Assembly (NCBI GenBank): GCA_946480845.1 | Contig: CAMLLJ010000049.1 | Span: 1 to 14,109 of the forward strand | Length of the DNA: 14,109 bases | Reading direction: 5' to 3' | From: an uncultured Gemmatimonadota bacterium | Lineage (GTDB): Bacteria; Gemmatimonadota; Gemmatimonadetes; Gemmatimonadales; GWC2-71-9 | Shown here: positions 8,263 through 14,109 of the stretch, piece by piece | How positions within the stretch are numbered: the first letter of the stretch is position 1 | Layout of the letters: each line of letters begins with the position of its first letter | The notes under the pieces: model-generated | What the model was told of the DNA's origin: nothing | Databases searched by the model: none | The model's input: only the letters and a program-made list of their open reading frames with translations | Program-made: the position numbers and the translations under genes

Positions 8263-8657
8263 TGGCGGTCCGCACCGAGGGGCCGGCGCCGCGGCAGGAG
8301 TTCTACTCGATCGGGGAGGTCTGCGCGCTCACCGACCTCAAGCCGCACGTGCTGCGATACTGGGAAAGCCAGTTCCGCTTCCTGAACCCCGCGAAGAACC
8401 GTTCCGGCAACCGGGTGTACAAGGCGCGCGAGGTGGAGCTGATCATGCTGGTCAAGCACCTCCTCTACACCGAGAAGTTCACCATCGACGGCGCGCGCCA
8501 GCGCATCGACCACTTCCGCCGGAGCGGCGAGCTGCGGGCCGCCAGCCGGCGCGCGATCGAGACCGAGACCATCCAGGAGCTCCGGCAGGCGCTGGACGAC
8601 GTGCTGGCGGTGCTCGACGGCCGCGAGCCCGCGGCCCGCGCCGAGCCCGGCGCATGA
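8262..8657 (+). CDS. MerR-type helix-turn-helix transcriptional regulator
   Basis: This is a 131-residue DNA-binding protein. Residues 14-80 form a MerR winged-helix domain: FYSIGEVCAL, then LKPHVLRYWESQF, the wing sequence NRSGNRVYK, and an EVELIMLVKHLLY helix followed by TIDGARQRI. The remaining about 50 residues include a short Leu-rich helix (IQELRQALDDVLAVLDG) that could dimerise. There is no cysteine-rich metal-binding loop or large effector domain, so the inducer is unknown. The ATG at 8262 shares one base with the gpsA stop (TGATG), and the stop overlaps surE (ATGA). Its position inside the transcription unit suggests that it may control these genes; that is inference. Confidence 0.9.
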   Translation: MAVRTEGPAPRQEFYSIGEVCALTDLKPHVLRYWESQFRFLNPAKNRSGNRVYKAREVELIMLVKHLLYTEKFTIDGARQRIDHFRRSGELRAASRRAIETETIQELRQALDDVLAVLDGREPAARAEPGA

Positions 8658-9403
8658 ACATCCTCTGCAGCAACGACGACGGCATCCTGGCCCCCGGGCT
8701 GGCGCTGCTCGCCGACATCTGCCGCGAGGTGGGGGACGTCACGGTCGTCGCTCCCGATCGCGAGCAGAGCGGGACCTCGCACTCGCTCACGCTGCACCGG
8801 CCGCTCCGCCCGGCGCGGCGCCCCGACGGGGCCATCCAGGTGGACGGCACGCCGACCGACTGCGTGATGCTCGCCATCCAGACGCTGATGCCCGAGCCGC
8901 CCGACTTCGTCTTCTCGGGCATCAACCACGGGCCCAACATGGGCGAGGACGTGCTCTATTCCGGCACCGTCTCCGCCGCCATGGAGGGCGTGATGCTGGG
9001 CGTGCCGGGCATCGCCATCTCCTTCGCCGGGAGCGATGCGGAGCTGATGGCGAGTTACCGTGACCTGCTGGTCGGGATCACCCGCCGCATCACCTCCGCC
9101 ACCGACTATCCCCGGGACACGCTCCTCAACATCAACCTCCCGCGCCTGCCGGCCTCCGAGGTGAAGGGCGTGAAGGTGACCCGGCTCGGCAGCCGCTACT
9201 TCAGCGATTCGCTCACCCGGATGAAGGACCCGTGGGGGCGCGAGATCATGTGGATCGGCGGCGGCACGATCACCTGGACCGGCGGCGAGGACTCGGACCA
9301 TTCAGCGGTGGCCGACGGGTACGTCTCCATTACGCCGCTGCACATGGACCTCACCAACTACTCACTCATCGAGACCGTGCGCGGATGGCGACTGGAGGGG
9401 TAG
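8654..9403 (+). CDS. surE: 5'/3'-nucleotidase SurE
   Basis: SurE is a metal-dependent phosphatase that removes phosphate from nucleoside monophosphates and is linked to stationary-phase survival. The protein has 249 residues. The N-terminal metal site is SNDDGI with Asp8 and Asp9. Next come the phosphate-binding Ser region (REQSGTSHSLTLHRPLR), VDGTPTDCV and the metal-binding Asn motif SGINHGPNMGEDVLYSGTV. These cover all known active-site elements. The start overlaps the upstream MerR gene by four bases. Its last 19 bases overlap the start of pcm; surE-pcm is a common bacterial gene pair. Confidence 0.96.
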   Translation: MNILCSNDDGILAPGLALLADICREVGDVTVVAPDREQSGTSHSLTLHRPLRPARRPDGAIQVDGTPTDCVMLAIQTLMPEPPDFVFSGINHGPNMGEDVLYSGTVSAAMEGVMLGVPGIAISFAGSDAELMASYRDLLVGITRRITSATDYPRDTLLNINLPRLPASEVKGVKVTRLGSRYFSDSLTRMKDPWGREIMWIGGGTITWTGGEDSDHSAVADGYVSITPLHMDLTNYSLIETVRGWRLEG

Positions 9404-10053
9404 GGCCCGGCCCGGGCGACGGCTACGGCGGCTTCCGGGCACAGCTGGTCGAGACGCTGCGGCGGAAGGGCATCCGGGACCTCTCGGTGCTGCACGCCGT
9501 GGCGCAGGTGCCGCGGCACCTCTTCGTGCCGCCCAGCGTCCGGCACCGCGCGTACGAGGACTCGGCGCTGCCGATCGCGGCGGGGCAGACCATCTCGCAG
9601 CCGTACGTGCAGGCGCTCTACCTCGAGGCGCTGGCGCTCACGGGACGCGAGAAGGTGCTCGAGATCGGCACCGGCTCCGGATACCAGACCGCGCTCGCGT
9701 CGCTGCTGGCCGGCAGCGTCTTCAGCGTGGAACGGGTGCCGGCGCTCAGCCAGGCGGCACGCGAGGTGCTCGATGCCGCCGGCTACCGCAACGTCACGCT
9801 GCTGGTGGGCGACGGCACGCTCGGCTGGCGTCCCTATGCCCCCTACGACGCGATCCTCGTCTCCGCGGCGTCGCCGGACATCCCGAGGCCGCTGGTCGAG
9901 CAGCTCGCCGTGGGCGGCAGGATGATCGTCCCGGTCGGGAATCGCGACACCCAGACACTCACGATGGTGCGCCGGGACGAGCAGGGGACCAGCGTCTCCA
10001 CCCTCGGCGACGCCCGCTTCGTTCCGCTGATCGGCGAGCACGGCTGGCGCTGA
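9385..10053 (+). CDS. pcm: Protein-L-isoaspartate O-methyltransferase
   Basis: Pcm methylates isoaspartyl residues that form in ageing proteins and so starts their repair. It uses S-adenosylmethionine in the cytoplasm. The protein has 222 residues. The conserved substrate segment [19 protein letters not shown] precedes SAM motif [14 protein letters not shown], at about residues 91-103. Later motifs are [31 protein letters not shown] and the segment [10 protein letters not shown] chose ATG 9385, which lies inside the end of surE; it is the only start codon close before the conserved part. An upstream in-frame extension to 9232 would be an alternative frame of surE. Translation is probably coupled to surE. 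Confidence 0.93.
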   Translation: MATGGVGPGPGDGYGGFRAQLVETLRRKGIRDLSVLHAVAQVPRHLFVPPSVRHRAYEDSALPIAAGQTISQPYVQALYLEALALTGREKVLEIGTGSGYQTALASLLAGSVFSVERVPALSQAAREVLDAAGYRNVTLLVGDGTLGWRPYAPYDAILVSAASPDIPRPLVEQLAVGGRMIVPVGNRDTQTLTMVRRDEQGTSVSTLGDARFVPLIGEHGWR

Positions 10054-10091
10054 ACGCACAACCCGCCGCCCCGCGGCATTCCGGAGGCCGA

Positions 10092-10733
10092 ATGGAGTTC
10101 CTGCAGCACGCGCTCGACTTCTTCATGCATCTCGACGTCCACCTCGCCGAGATCATCGAACGGTTCGGTGCCGGCGCCTATGGCATCCTGTTCCTGATCG
10201 TCTTCTGCGAGACCGGCCTGGTGGTGACGCCGCTCCTGCCGGGCGACTCGCTGCTCTTCGCCGCCGGCAGCTTCGCCGCACTCGGCTCGTTCAGCCTGGT
10301 CCCGCTCATGCTGCTCCTCATGGCCGCGGCGATCCTCGGCGACACCGTCAACTACTGGATCGGGGCCCGCATCGGCGAGCGGGCGTTCAGCGGCAAGGTG
10401 CGCTTCCTCAAGCAGGCGCACCTGGTCCGCACCCGGGAGTTCTACGAGCGGCACGGCGGGAAGACGATCGTCCTGGCGCGCTTCGTCCCGATCGTGCGGA
10501 CCTTCGCGCCATTCGTGGCCGGTGTCGGGCGCATGAACTATCCGCGATTCCTGGCCTACAACGTGGGCGGGGCGGTGGCGTGGGTGTCGCTGTTCACGCT
10601 GGCCGGGTACTTCTTCGGCAACATCCCGGCGGTGAAGGCGAACTTCACCCTGGTGATCCTCGCCATCATCGGGCTTTCCGTCCTTCCCATCATCGTCGAA
10701 ATGATCCGGGGACGCCGCCGCCCGGCGACATGA
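10092..10733 (+). CDS. DedA family (VTT domain) membrane protein
   Basis: This 213-residue integral membrane protein has about four to five hydrophobic helices. Family marks are [19 protein letters not shown], a re-entrant-loop type segment, [14 protein letters not shown] and [20 protein letters not shown] with the conserved Arg residues, then [13 protein letters not shown]. DedA proteins support membrane-potential homeostasis and some flip polyprenyl phosphates or phospholipids across the inner membrane. Which activity this one has cannot be told. A strong ribosome site, GGAGG (10082-10086), precedes ATG 10092. The 38-base gap after pcm is the largest within the transcription unit. Its stop overlaps the acylphosphatase start (ATGA). 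Confidence 0.94.
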   Translation: MEFLQHALDFFMHLDVHLAEIIERFGAGAYGILFLIVFCETGLVVTPLLPGDSLLFAAGSFAALGSFSLVPLMLLLMAAAILGDTVNYWIGARIGERAFSGKVRFLKQAHLVRTREFYERHGGKTIVLARFVPIVRTFAPFVAGVGRMNYPRFLAYNVGGAVAWVSLFTLAGYFFGNIPAVKANFTLVILAIIGLSVLPIIVEMIRGRRRPAT

Positions 10734-10996
10734 CCCGCCGGTACCTCGTCCGCGGGCGCGTGCAGGGCGTCGGGTTCCGCTGGTTCGTGGCGCGGGCGGC
10801 GCGGAAGCTCGGGCTGGGCGGGCATGCGCGGAACCTCCCGGACGGCAGGGTCGAAGTGGTGGCAAGCGGGGAGCCGGCGCAGCTCGACCACCTGGCCCGG
10901 GAGCTCTCGCATGGGCCGCCGGGTGCCGTGGTAGCGGGCGTCGAAGTTGAGAACCTGGATCATGCGGACGAGTCCAGGTCGTTCGAAATCATGTAG
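10730..10996 (+). CDS. acyP: Acylphosphatase
   Basis: This small enzyme of 88 residues hydrolyses carboxyl-phosphate bonds of acyl phosphates. The signature [14 protein letters not shown] carries the phosphate-binding loop and the catalytic Arg17. The second signature, [15 protein letters not shown], carries the catalytic Asn35. They correspond to Arg23 and Asn41 of the muscle enzyme. The length is typical. The ATG at 10730 overlaps the DedA gene stop; an earlier in-frame start at 10580 would only be read through the DedA gene in another frame. Because PlsY, encoded in the same unit, uses acyl-phosphate, the enzyme might bear on that pool; that is inference. Confidence 0.95.
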   Translation: MTRRYLVRGRVQGVGFRWFVARAARKLGLGGHARNLPDGRVEVVASGEPAQLDHLARELSHGPPGAVVAGVEVENLDHADESRSFEIM

Positions 10997-11013
10997 TTGA
11001 ACGAGGCAAAACG

Positions 11014-11541
11014 GTGACCGACGACCTCCAGTCCAGATTGCGCGCCTCGCTCCGGGCCGTTCCCGACTACCCGAAGCCCGGCATCCTGTTCCAGGACATC
11101 ACGCCGGCTCTGGGAGACTCCCGCCTCTTTCCAGCCATCGTCGATGCGCTGGCCGCGCCATACCGGCGGAGCGCAATCACCCACGTGCTCGGGATCGAGG
11201 CGCGTGGCTTCATCCTGGGCGGTGCGGTTGCCGTGGCGCTCGGGGCGGGATTCGTCCCGGCGCGGAAGCCGGGCAAGCTGCCGTGGAAGGCGCTGCGGGA
11301 GACCTACGCGCTGGAATACGGCACCGACGCGCTCGACATGCACGAGGACGCGCTTCCAGCAGGCGCCCGCGCGCTGATCGTCGACGACGTGCTGGCGACG
11401 GGCGGGACCGCCGCTGCCGCGGTGGCGCTGGTGAATCGGGCGGGGGCAGGGCTTGTCGGGTGCTCGTTCCTGCTGGAGATCGGCGTGCTCGAGGGGCGGA
11501 AGCGGCTGCCGGAGGACGTCCGGGCACTGCTTGCCGTGTAG
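11014..11541 (+). CDS. apt: Adenine phosphoribosyltransferase
   Basis: Apt salvages adenine by joining it to PRPP to give AMP. The protein has 175 residues, normal for the family. The N-terminal segment VPDYPKPGILFQDITPAL and the hood segment ARKPGKLPWKALRETYALEYG are typical of Apt. The PRPP-binding motif is ALIVDDVLATGGTA near residues 120-133. GIEARGFILGG is also conserved. The start is GTG 11014, preceded by GAGG at 11003-11006. It follows the acylphosphatase gene after 17 bases and is the last gene of the unit. The -35 of the following tRNA promoter overlaps its last codons. Confidence 0.96.
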   Translation: MTDDLQSRLRASLRAVPDYPKPGILFQDITPALGDSRLFPAIVDALAAPYRRSAITHVLGIEARGFILGGAVAVALGAGFVPARKPGKLPWKALRETYALEYGTDALDMHEDALPAGARALIVDDVLATGGTAAAAVALVNRAGAGLVGCSFLLEIGVLEGRKRLPEDVRALLAV

Positions 11542-11559
11542 GCGGCGGATGCCTTTATT
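11531..11559 (+). promoter_or_regulatory. Possible promoter of tRNA-Arg
   Basis: TTGCCG (11531-11536), a 17-bp spacer and TTTATT (11554-11559) each match four of six consensus bases. The expected transcription start, about 11566, lies just before the tRNA (11569). The TTTATTT run is also an AT-rich island in GC-rich surroundings. The -35 lies inside the end of apt. Confidence 0.42.
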
Positions 11560-11568
11560 TCCCGCGCC

Positions 11569-11642
11569 GCCCCCGTAGCTCAGATGGATAGAGCAGCGGT
11601 TTCCTAAACCGTTGGCCGGGCGTTCGAATCGCCCCGGGGGCA
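11569..11642 (+). tRNA. tRNA-Arg (anticodon CCT)
   Basis: The acceptor stem GCCCCCG (11569-11575) pairs with CGGGGGC (11635-11641), and the discriminator is A642. The D stem is GCTC/GAGC. The anticodon stem GCGGT/ACCGT holds the loop TTCCTAA with anticodon CCT at 11603-11605. The T stem GGGCG/CGCCC holds the loop TTCGAAT. CCA is not encoded. It reads the rare AGG arginine codon. Confidence 0.95.
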
Positions 11643-11667
11643 CTGCCGCCGTCCAACCGCCCGCCGC

Positions 11668-11696
11668 TTCACCCAGGCCCTCCGGCATGTTACGAT
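11668..11696 (+). promoter_or_regulatory. Weak candidate promoter of the TPR-like gene
   Basis: TTCACC (11668-11673) and TACGAT (11691-11696) are 17 bp apart, each with four consensus matches. Transcription would start near 11703, giving a leader of about 40 bases. The surrounding TGTTACGATTAAG is the only AT-rich patch between tRNA-Arg and the gene. Confidence 0.3.
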
Positions 11697-11740
11697 TAAG
11701 GGCTTGACCGCCGCCAGCCCGATACCCTTGCAGGAATCGC

Positions 11741-12412
11741 ATGCCGACGACCGTGGAACCCAAGCCGAAGACCACCCCGACTCCCGCACCCGCCGCCGCC
11801 CAGCCGGCCCGCTCCCGCATGCCGAGCCAGCGGACGCTGACCATCATCGCCGGGGCCGTGGCGCTGGTTGCGCTGGTGGCCTGGGTGATCACCTCGAGTG
11901 CGCGCCGGAAGGAGGAGTTCGGCAACCGGGCCCTGATCTCGGCGCGCGTGGCGGCCGAGCAGGGGAACCTGCCGCTGGCGGCCACCGAGTTCCAGAAGAT
12001 CATCGACACCTACCGGGGCACCGATGCGGCCCAGGCGGCCGTGATCGGCCTGAACCAGGTCCGGATGGTGAACGGCCAGTCCGACCTGGCCGCGGCCAAC
12101 CTCCGGGAGTTCCTGGCCAGCAACCCGGACCCGCGCTACGCGGCACCGGCGCACGGCATGCTGGCTGCCGCCCTCGAGAACGCCGGCCGGCCCGCGGACG
12201 CCGCGGCGTCGTACCAGCAGGCCTCGGACGTGGCCACGGTGGACTACTTGAAGGCCGAGTACCTGGTCGATGCGGGCCGCGCCTGGCTCGCGGCAGGGCG
12301 CCGTGCCGAGGCCGAGCAGGCCTATCGGAAAGTGGTCACCGACTTCGCCGAGACGGCAGCGCTGACGGAGGCAAAGGTCCGGCTGACCGAGCTGACCGAC
12401 GGCCAGATCTAG
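11741..12412 (+). CDS. Membrane-anchored TPR-like protein
   Basis: This 223-residue protein starts with a Pro/Ala-rich cytoplasmic tail (residues 1-30). A single membrane helix follows (about 31-52, LTIIAGAVALVALVAWVI). The rest is built of paired Ala-rich helices in the style of tetratricopeptide repeats: EQGNLPLAATEFQKIIDTY, LAAANLREFLASNPDPRYA, GRPADAAASYQQAS and GRRAEAEQAYRKVVTDF, each about 34-40 residues apart. The layout resembles YfgM/BamD-like periplasmic scaffolds that help envelope protein folding, but no closer assignment is possible. The start ATG 11741 has AGGA five bases upstream. A terminator-like hairpin follows at 12440. It is the last plus-strand gene before the dif-like site. 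Confidence 0.82.
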   Translation: MPTTVEPKPKTTPTPAPAAAQPARSRMPSQRTLTIIAGAVALVALVAWVITSSARRKEEFGNRALISARVAAEQGNLPLAATEFQKIIDTYRGTDAAQAAVIGLNQVRMVNGQSDLAAANLREFLASNPDPRYAAPAHGMLAAALENAGRPADAAASYQQASDVATVDYLKAEYLVDAGRAWLAAGRRAEAEQAYRKVVTDFAETAALTEAKVRLTELTDGQI

Positions 12413-12439
12413 GGCTGGCTTCCGGACGTAGGCAGGTCG

Positions 12440-12466
12440 GCCCCCCGGGGCCGCGGCGGGCGTTTT
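12440..12466 (+). terminator. Intrinsic terminator after the TPR-like gene
   Basis: GCCCCCCG (12440-12447) pairs with CGGCGGGC (12454-12461), with one C-C mismatch and a 6-base loop. G and then TTTT (12463-12466) follow. It lies 28 bases after the stop codon. An alternative hairpin in the same bases (CGGCCCC with GGGGCCG) would compete. Confidence 0.55.
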
Positions 12467-12654
12467 CATTACACCCCAAGGCCACCCCCGAGCAGAGATG
12501 GTTATGGCATCGCGGCCGATCACTCACCAACAAGGTCGACCTCACAAGTTACTTGAAGTCCAGCAGCCCCAGACTGCGCGCCACCTGATCGGGGAACAGG
12601 ACCCAGACCCCGGCAACTGTCCCAACCGTGTCGCCACGCTGCGCATCCTGCAAT

Positions 12655-12682
12655 ACTGCGTATAAGATATGTTATGTTAAGC
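12655..12682 (+). other. dif: Probable chromosomal dif site (XerC/XerD recombination site)
   Basis: The 28 bases divide as dif sites do: an 11-bp XerC arm ACTGCGTATAA (12655-12665), a 6-bp centre GATATG (12666-12671) and an 11-bp XerD arm TTATGTTAAGC (12672-12682). From memory of the E. coli dif, the XerC arm matches 8 of 11 and the XerD arm 9 of 11, including the highly conserved TTATGTTAA. It is the most AT-rich spot of a GC-rich stretch and lies between genes. The flanking genes converge on it, as expected at a replication terminus. XerCD would resolve chromosome dimers here under FtsK control. A dif-derived attachment site of an integrated element is the alternative. Confidence 0.82.
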
Positions 12683-12698
12683 TGCGCTGGGGAAAAGT

Positions 12699-12740
12699 GT
12701 GGGAAACCCCCGATTTCAGGGCTTCCCCGTGGGAAACTCC
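12699..12740 (+). repeat. Direct repeat GTGGGAAACYCC next to the dif-like site
   Basis: GTGGGAAACCCC (12699-12710) and GTGGGAAACTCC (12729-12740) match at 11 of 12 bases and start exactly 30 bp apart. The first begins 16 bp after the dif-like site. They could be accessory protein sites. On the minus strand the first copy with its preceding base reads TTTCCCACA, 7 of 9 matches to the E. coli DnaA box, which may be chance. Confidence 0.45.
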
Positions 12741-12835
12741 ACATTCCAGAGCCGCTCCCCAGCCTCAGCCGTCCGCACCCATAAGCCCCGGCACGCACAA
12801 CAGCCGGTGCCACACCAGATGCAGCCAATGAGAAA

Positions 12836-12855
12836 GGCCGCCCTCCCGGACGGCC
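12836..12855 (-). terminator. Intrinsic terminator of the minus-strand propeller gene
   Basis: GGCCG (12836-12840) pairs with CGGCC (12851-12855). After one mismatch, CC pairs with GG around a 4-base loop. Read on the minus strand, the stem is followed by TTTCTC. It lies 45 bases beyond the stop codon of the gene at 12900. Confidence 0.6.
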
Positions 12856-12899
12856 CAGCCTGACCCAAACCCTCGGGGTCTGGTCCCCCGATCGCCCCG

Positions 12900-14109
12900 C
12901 TACCGGCCGCCCCCGCCCCCCGCTCGGAACCGCGCAATCCTGGCCGGCAGCTTCCCCGGGCTCTCCCCATAGGCCATCCAGACGTCGTGGTTCCGGGGAT
13001 CGACCGCCAGGTGCCTGATCAGAGCCCCCCGGCTCGGCAGCCGCACCGCCCTGAACGATCCGGTGCCCGGCGTGAACGCCAGGAGCGCGTCAGCCGCCCC
13101 CGTGCCGATCCAGACGGTGCCGGTTCCGTGGTCGATCCGCACCACGTACGGCAGCGCGTCCCGGATCGGGAGCGGATATTCCCGGAACGCCCCCGTACGA
13201 GGCTCGAACCGCACCAGCGACCCGGCCGCATAGGCCGGGATCCAGAGGGTGCCGGCGCTGTCGATGTCGAACCGCCGGGGGCCGCTGTGCGGCGTGGGCA
13301 TTTCGTGCGCGGCCGACCTGCCGCTGGCAGGATCGTACGAGACGATCCGGTTCCCCTGCAGCTCGGACATCCAGATCGTCCCGTCCGGCGCCGCCCTGAT
13401 CTCGTACGGGATCGGCCCGCCAGGCGCCTTGCCCATGACCGGATGCAGCGGCAGCTCCACCCGCCGCACCGACCCGTCCGGTGCGATCTGCGCGATGATC
13501 TCCGGGTCCCGGGTGAAGTGTCCATTGACCCAGGCAGAGCCAGAAGAGTCCAGCGCGATGCTGTGGGCGTACATCCCGACGTCGAATGTCCTCCACGTCA
13601 GTCCGTCGTACCGGGCCACCTGGCCCGGACCCCCGAGCACGGCCCACCACCTTCCCCCGGCGTCGATCTCGAGCGCGCGGGGATTGGCCTTCTCCAGGGG
13701 GATGTCCACCTGGCTGAACGCGCCGGCGGCGGTATCCAGGACGTGCATCGTGTGGGTGAACATCCCGGTGACGACGACGCGGCCGGATTCCTCGACGGCG
13801 ACATCGTGCGGAAGGTCCTGGGGACCGGGCATCAGGTATTCCGTCACCGCCCCGGCGAGCGGCGATACCCGATCCGCATCGCCCGAGGGCGTGCGCTCTC
13901 CGAGGGAGGCCGCGAGCCATCTGGACGTTGCGGCCGGGTCCTGTGCCGACGAGATGACCGGGAAGCCGGTCGTCGGCCCGGCATAGCCGAGCATGCGAGC
14001 GACCGCAGCGCCCCACTCGGCCTCGCTGCGCGGCTTCCCCGCCGGGCGTGCCATCCGCTCGTCGAACTGGTGGCAGCCGGTGCAGTCGAGGATGAAGCGG
14101 CGCTTGGTC
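12900..14109 (-). CDS. Vgb-like beta-propeller protein with c-type haem motif, 5' end missing
   Basis: The frame stays open to the window edge, so the gene begins outside; about 402 residues are present. Codons upstream of the internal ATG at 14054 encode FILDCTGCHQFDERM, a CXXCH haem-binding motif followed by the EEW-like helix EAEWGAAVARM. The true N-terminus is therefore a small cytochrome-c-like domain, and 14054 is not the start. The rest is a chain of about six to seven beta-propeller blades of the streptogramin (virginiamycin B) lyase type, for example LPHDVAVEESGRVVVTG, AHSIALDSSGSAWVNG, YEIRAAPDGTIWMSE, RRFDIDSAGTLWIPA and RHLAVDPRNHDVWMA. It ends in a Gly-rich tail. Haem attachment requires export, so it is probably periplasmic. 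Antibiotic lyase activity should not be assumed; environmental relatives are mostly uncharacterised. Confidence 0.87.
   Translation of the reverse strand, partial: TKRRFILDCTGCHQFDERMARPAGKPRSEAEWGAAVARMLGYAGPTTGFPVISSAQDPAATSRWLAASLGERTPSGDADRVSPLAGAVTEYLMPGPQDLPHDVAVEESGRVVVTGMFTHTMHVLDTAAGAFSQVDIPLEKANPRALEIDAGGRWWAVLGGPGQVARYDGLTWRTFDVGMYAHSIALDSSGSAWVNGHFTRDPEIIAQIAPDGSVRRVELPLHPVMGKAPGGPIPYEIRAAPDGTIWMSELQGNRIVSYDPASGRSAAHEMPTPHSGPRRFDIDSAGTLWIPAYAAGSLVRFEPRTGAFREYPLPIRDALPYVVRIDHGTGTVWIGTGAADALLAFTPGTGSFRAVRLPSRGALIRHLAVDPRNHDVWMAYGESPGKLPARIARFRAGGGGGR

Larger units (their letters stand above)
12413..12899. other. 487-bp intergenic stretch with the dif-like site
   Basis: No convincing gene lies here. 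In order it holds a terminator for the TPR-like gene (12440-12466), an unassigned part with one coding-like minus-strand run (12549-12671), the dif-like site (12655-12682), a 12-bp direct repeat (12699-12740), an unassigned GC-rich part, and a terminator for the minus-strand gene (12836-12855). The open frames in it have unnatural compositions or no start with a ribosome site. Confidence 0.7.

Noticed and set aside
11685..11701. TGTTACGATTAAG patch considered as a second dif-like or half site
   Set aside because: It lacks the paired arms and 6-bp centre. A weak -10 element explains it better.
12655..12740. Replication origin, because of AT-rich bases and a DnaA-box-like TTTCCCACA
   Set aside because: There is no dnaA, dnaN or cluster of good DnaA boxes, and the AT-rich part is short and fits a dif site.
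12520..12828. A 102-codon minus-strand open frame over the dif-like site
   Set aside because: It has low-complexity Gly/Arg/Ser composition, no ribosome site and crosses the dif-like site. No domain is recognisable.
12900..14054. Virginiamycin B lyase (antibiotic resistance) as a firm call
   Set aside because: The propeller blades fit the family, but the haem motif and the environmental context make a resistance function unlikely. Only the fold is claimed.

Overview
The window is a high-GC bacterial chromosome segment, nearly all of it housekeeping genes. Compact gene packing, GC-rich third positions, an internally placed recQ, and the order DUF512-der-plsY-gpsA next to a stand-alone MerR gene and surE-pcm fit a member of the Gemmatimonadota best. 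That assignment is inferred from the style of the proteins, not from a marker gene. No phage, insertion sequence, CRISPR array or defence system is visible.

Layout. Bases 1-510 carry the 3' part of a phenylalanine 4-monooxygenase gene. It is followed by tRNA-Gly(CCC) (557-629) and a perfect 14-bp hairpin (635-669) that also closes a convergent minus-strand gene (672-1820) for an exported protein of unknown function. Divergent from that gene is a full RecQ helicase gene (1931-3988). A probable promoter lying inside a 10-bp inverted repeat (4015-4052) then opens a long plus-strand transcription unit, 4045-11541. Its ten genes overlap or almost touch: a PDZ/radical-SAM DUF512 protein, der, plsY, gpsA, a MerR-type regulator, surE, pcm, a DedA membrane protein, acylphosphatase and apt. 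tRNA-Arg(CCT) (11569-11642) and a membrane-anchored TPR-like protein (11741-12412) follow.

The stretch 12413-12899 has no convincing gene. In it lies the most interesting item of the window: a 28-bp sequence at 12655-12682 with the layout of a chromosomal dif site (11-bp XerC arm, 6-bp centre, 11-bp XerD arm). Beyond it the coding strand switches: 12900-14109 is a minus-strand, 5'-truncated gene for a beta-propeller protein of the virginiamycin-B-lyase (Vgb) type whose N-terminal part carries a CXXCH haem motif. Mainly plus-strand genes before the site and a minus-strand gene after it are what two converging replichores would give, so the window probably spans the replication terminus.

How the genes work together. 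GpsA supplies glycerol-3-phosphate and PlsY acylates it from acyl-phosphate, the first step of phospholipid synthesis. An acylphosphatase and a DedA-type membrane protein lie in the same unit. Der serves 50S ribosome assembly. SurE (nucleotidase) and Pcm (isoaspartyl repair) form a widely conserved pair, and Apt salvages adenine. I find no clear undescribed multi-gene system. The points worth following are the dif site with its flanking repeats, the start-codon-spanning inverted repeat ahead of the DUF512 gene, and the uncharacterised DUF512 and exported proteins.
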